A DNA stretch of 64,000 bases, taken from Coprococcus_C sp934318045. GTDB taxonomy: Bacteria > Bacillota > Clostridia > Lachnospirales > Lachnospiraceae. The position numbers and the translations under genes were made by a program. Location of the stretch: assembly GCA_934318045.1 (NCBI GenBank), contig CAKREY010000005.1, positions 59,543 to 123,542 on the forward strand. Direction: 5' to 3'. How positions within the stretch are numbered: the first letter of the stretch is position 1; each line of letters starts with the position of its first letter. The notes under the pieces are model-generated. The model made no database searches. It was not told the origin of the DNA and saw only the letters and a program-made list of their open reading frames with translations. This document shows positions 61,973 to 64,000 of this stretch, piece by piece.

Positions 61973-63187
61973 TTACTTATCATTAGCTGCTGCTACACCC
62001 GGCAGCTCCTTACCTTCGAGGAACTCAAGAGAAGCTCCACCACCTGTTGAGATGTGGCTCATCTTGTCACCATAGCCAAGCTGGTTAACTGCTGCTGCGG
62101 AATCACCACCACCGATGATTGTTGTAGCATCTGTTTCTGCAAGTGCTGCTGCAACTGCCTTTGTACCTGTTGCAAGAACCGGGTTCTCGAATACACCCAT
62201 AGGTCCGTTCCATACAACTGTCTTAGCTGTCTTAACAGCCTCAGAGTAAAGCGCAATTGTCTTAGGTCCGATATCGCAGCCTTCCTTCGATGCATCCATC
62301 TTGTCTGCATCGCAGATGGTTGTAGCGATTGTAGGATCATCAATTGGGTTAGGGAAATCATCAATCATAACAGAGTCTACTGGAAGAAGAAGCTTCTTGC
62401 CAAGCTTCTCAGCCTTCTCCATCATTTCCTTACAGTAGTCAATCTTTGTATCGTCAACGAGTGACTTACCGATCTCATATCCCTTAGCCTTTAAGAATGT
62501 GTAAGCCATACCACCACCGATGATGAGTGTATCGCACTTCTCAAGCAGGTTAGAGATAACGTTCAGCTTATCAGCAACCTTTGCACCACCAAGGATAGCA
62601 ACGAAAGGTCTTACCGGATTCTCAACTGCATTTCCAAGGAAATCAATTTCCTTCTGCATCAGATATCCAACAACAGCTGTATCAACAAGTGCAGCTACAC
62701 CAACGTTTGAGCAGTGTGCTCTGTGCGCTGTACCAAATGCATCGTTTACAAATACATCACAGATGCTTGCAAGATCCTTAGAGAAAGCCTCTCCGTTCTT
62801 TGTCTCTTCTGCTCTGAAACGTGTATTCTCAAGAAGAATAACCTCCCCGTCCTTCATAGCGTCTACAGCTGCGCGAACAGTATCGTCAACAACCTCTAAG
62901 CTTGGTACAAACTTTACTTCCTGACCAAGGAGCTCTGAAAGTCTCTTTGCGACTGGTGCAAGTGTCTTTGTCTGCTTGTCTTCCTCTGTCTTAACCTTTC
63001 CAAGGTGTGAGCAAAGGATAACCTTACCTCCATCAGCGATCAGCTTCTTGATTGTTGGAAGAGCTGCAACCAGACGATTCTCGTCTGTGATCTCGCCATT
63101 CTTCAAAGGTACGTTAAAATCACATCTGCAAAGAACACGAAGTCCCTTTACGTTGATATCATCAACGGATTTCTTATTTAATGACAT
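61973..63187 (-). CDS. pgk: Phosphoglycerate kinase
   Basis: 404 residues from the ATG at 63187 (AGGAGG upstream); an ORF start 17 codons earlier falls in the upstream hairpin. Blocks: VLCRCDFNVPLKNGEITDENR, LCSHLGKVK, FRAEETKNGEAFSKDLAS, DAFGTAHRAHCSNVG, ILGGAKVADKLNVI, NGPMGVFE and GGGDSAAAVNQ. It makes ATP from 1,3-bisphosphoglycerate. Confidence 0.98.
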   Translation of the reverse strand: MSLNKKSVDDINVKGLRVLCRCDFNVPLKNGEITDENRLVAALPTIKKLIADGGKVILCSHLGKVKTEEDKQTKTLAPVAKRLSELLGQEVKFVPSLEVVDDTVRAAVDAMKDGEVILLENTRFRAEETKNGEAFSKDLASICDVFVNDAFGTAHRAHCSNVGVAALVDTAVVGYLMQKEIDFLGNAVENPVRPFVAILGGAKVADKLNVISNLLEKCDTLIIGGGMAYTFLKAKGYEIGKSLVDDTKIDYCKEMMEKAEKLGKKLLLPVDSVMIDDFPNPIDDPTIATTICDADKMDASKEGCDIGPKTIALYSEAVKTAKTVVWNGPMGVFENPVLATGTKAVAAALAETDATTIIGGGDSAAAVNQLGYGDKMSHISTGGGASLEFLEGKELPGVAAANDK

Positions 63188-63215
63188 TATAAAATTCCTC
63201 CTGGATTTTGAAATG

Positions 63216-63254
63216 ATAAAAATAAGGGTCCGGTCCAACTAAGACCGGACCCTT
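63216..63254 (-). terminator. Terminator/attenuator between gap and pgk
   Basis: AAGGGTCCGGTC and GACCGGACCCTT pair perfectly over 12 bp around a 7-base loop, followed on the minus strand by ATTTTTATC. It lies 30 bases after gap and before the pgk ribosome site. Confidence 0.85.
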
Positions 63255-63283
63255 GTAGGTCTTCTTAATAAGTCGACTTAGAA

Positions 63284-64000
63284 TTAAGCTAACTCAGCGA
63301 AGTACTTGATTGTTCTAACCATCTGGCTTGTATATGAGTTCTCGTTATCATACCAAGAAACAACCTGAACCTCGTACAGATCATCAGCGATCTGAGCTAC
63401 CATTGTCTGTGTAGCATCGAAGAGTGAACCATATCTCATACCAACGATATCTGAAGATACGATCTGCTCCTCATTGTAACCGTAAGACTCAGAAGCTGCA
63501 GCCTTCATAGCAGCGTTGATGCCTTCCTTAGTTACGTCCTTACCCTTAACAACTGCTGTAAGGATTGTTGTAGAACCTGTAGGTACAGGAACTCTCTGTG
63601 CAGAACCGATGAGCTTTCCATTAAGCTCTGGGATAACAAGACCGATAGCCTTAGCTGCACCTGTTGAGTTAGGAACGATATTAACAGCTGCTGCACGAGC
63701 ACGTCTGAGGTCGCCCTTTCTGTGTGGTCCATCAAGTACCATCTGATCACCTGTGTAAGCGTGGATTGTTGACATGATACCTGACTGGATTGGAGCGTAA
63801 TCGTTAAGTGCCTTAGCCATAGGAGCAAGACAGTTTGTTGTACAAGAAGCTGCAGAGATGATCTTGTCATCTGCTGTAAGTGTGTTCTCGTTTACGCTAT
63901 ATACGATTGTAGGAAGATCGTTACCAGCTGGAGCTGAAATAACTACCTTCTTAGCACCTGCATCGATATGAGCCTGTGACTTAGCCTTTGATACATAGAA
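63284..64000 (-). CDS. gap: Glyceraldehyde-3-phosphate dehydrogenase, partial
   Basis: The visible 238 residues are the C-terminal part; the N-terminal NAD domain lies beyond the window edge. The frame is open from 64000. The catalytic Cys is in ISAASCTTNCLAP, followed by HAYTGDQM, the RRARAAAVNIVPNSTGAAKA phosphate site, and WYDNENSYTSQMV near the end. It makes 1,3-bisphosphoglycerate. Confidence 0.97.
   Translation of the reverse strand, partial: FYVSKAKSQAHIDAGAKKVVISAPAGNDLPTIVYSVNENTLTADDKIISAASCTTNCLAPMAKALNDYAPIQSGIMSTIHAYTGDQMVLDGPHRKGDLRRARAAAVNIVPNSTGAAKAIGLVIPELNGKLIGSAQRVPVPTGSTTILTAVVKGKDVTKEGINAAMKAAASESYGYNEEQIVSSDIVGMRYGSLFDATQTMVAQIADDLYEVQVVSWYDNENSYTSQMVRTIKYFAELA

Noticed and set aside
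1..64000. tRNA or rRNA genes
   Set aside because: Apart from tmRNA no GGTTCRA-type T-arm with a cloverleaf was seen on either strand.

Overview
The window looks like chromosomal DNA of a low-to-mid G+C Clostridia, most likely a Lachnospiraceae (gut Firmicutes). The evidence is the AGGAGG-type ribosome sites, clostridial ChW (hydrophobic, Trp-containing) repeat proteins, 3H-domain NiaR control of NAD genes, an HscC-type Hsp70, a pst-phoU-phoPR operon and many lipoproteins. Nearly all genes lie on the minus strand. Only three genes are on the plus strand: a ribonuclease H-like protein, a YcxB-like protein and a large membrane protein. I do not place it below family level.

Layout. 1-6 kb: cell division and recombination genes (FtsW/RodA-like, cut by the window edge; U32 protein; zapA; ruvBA; DivIVA-like). 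6-13.2 kb: a YprB-like nuclease, then icd, a huge J-domain/TPR protein and hscC in one run. 13.7-16.7 kb: the NAD module niaR, nadC, nadB, with a NiaR-type operator lying over the nadB promoter. 16.8-23.3 kb: phosphate uptake and sensing (pstSCAB, phoU, phoP, phoR). 23.6-29.6 kb: a DRE-TIM aldolase, polyphosphate kinase with a Na/phosphate symporter, and a small alarmone synthetase. 29.8-33.9 kb: tmRNA, smpB, rnr and secG. 34.1-37.7 kb: eno, xpt, gpmI. 37.9-48.8 kb: an accessory secretion cluster under a stand-alone LytTR regulator, with three lipoproteins, a 1717-residue CHAP/Ig/ChW protein and a second ChW protein. 49.2-61.1 kb: a large membrane protein, an MFS carrier, and a two-component/ABC-2/CARDB-like cluster. 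61.2-64 kb: tpiA, pgk, gap (cut by the edge).

How it fits together. Phosphate genes dominate the middle. 11-bp (or 10-bp) phased TTAACA-like repeats, resembling Firmicutes PhoP boxes, precede pstS, the symporter-ppk operon and the alarmone synthetase. This suggests one regulon joining Pi uptake, polyphosphate and (p)ppGpp. The LytTR gene is preceded by two direct repeats exactly 21 bp apart, the usual spacing of LytTR sites, which fits self-control of the surface-protein cluster. Glycolysis genes flank the accessory region on both sides.

The least explained structures are three long imperfect palindromes between genes (13.3, 15.2 and 23.4 kb). Two are clearly related copies whose stems differ in sequence but keep pairing, as expected for a selected hairpin. 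PstS also appears circularly permuted. All calls come from reading the sequence without database searches.
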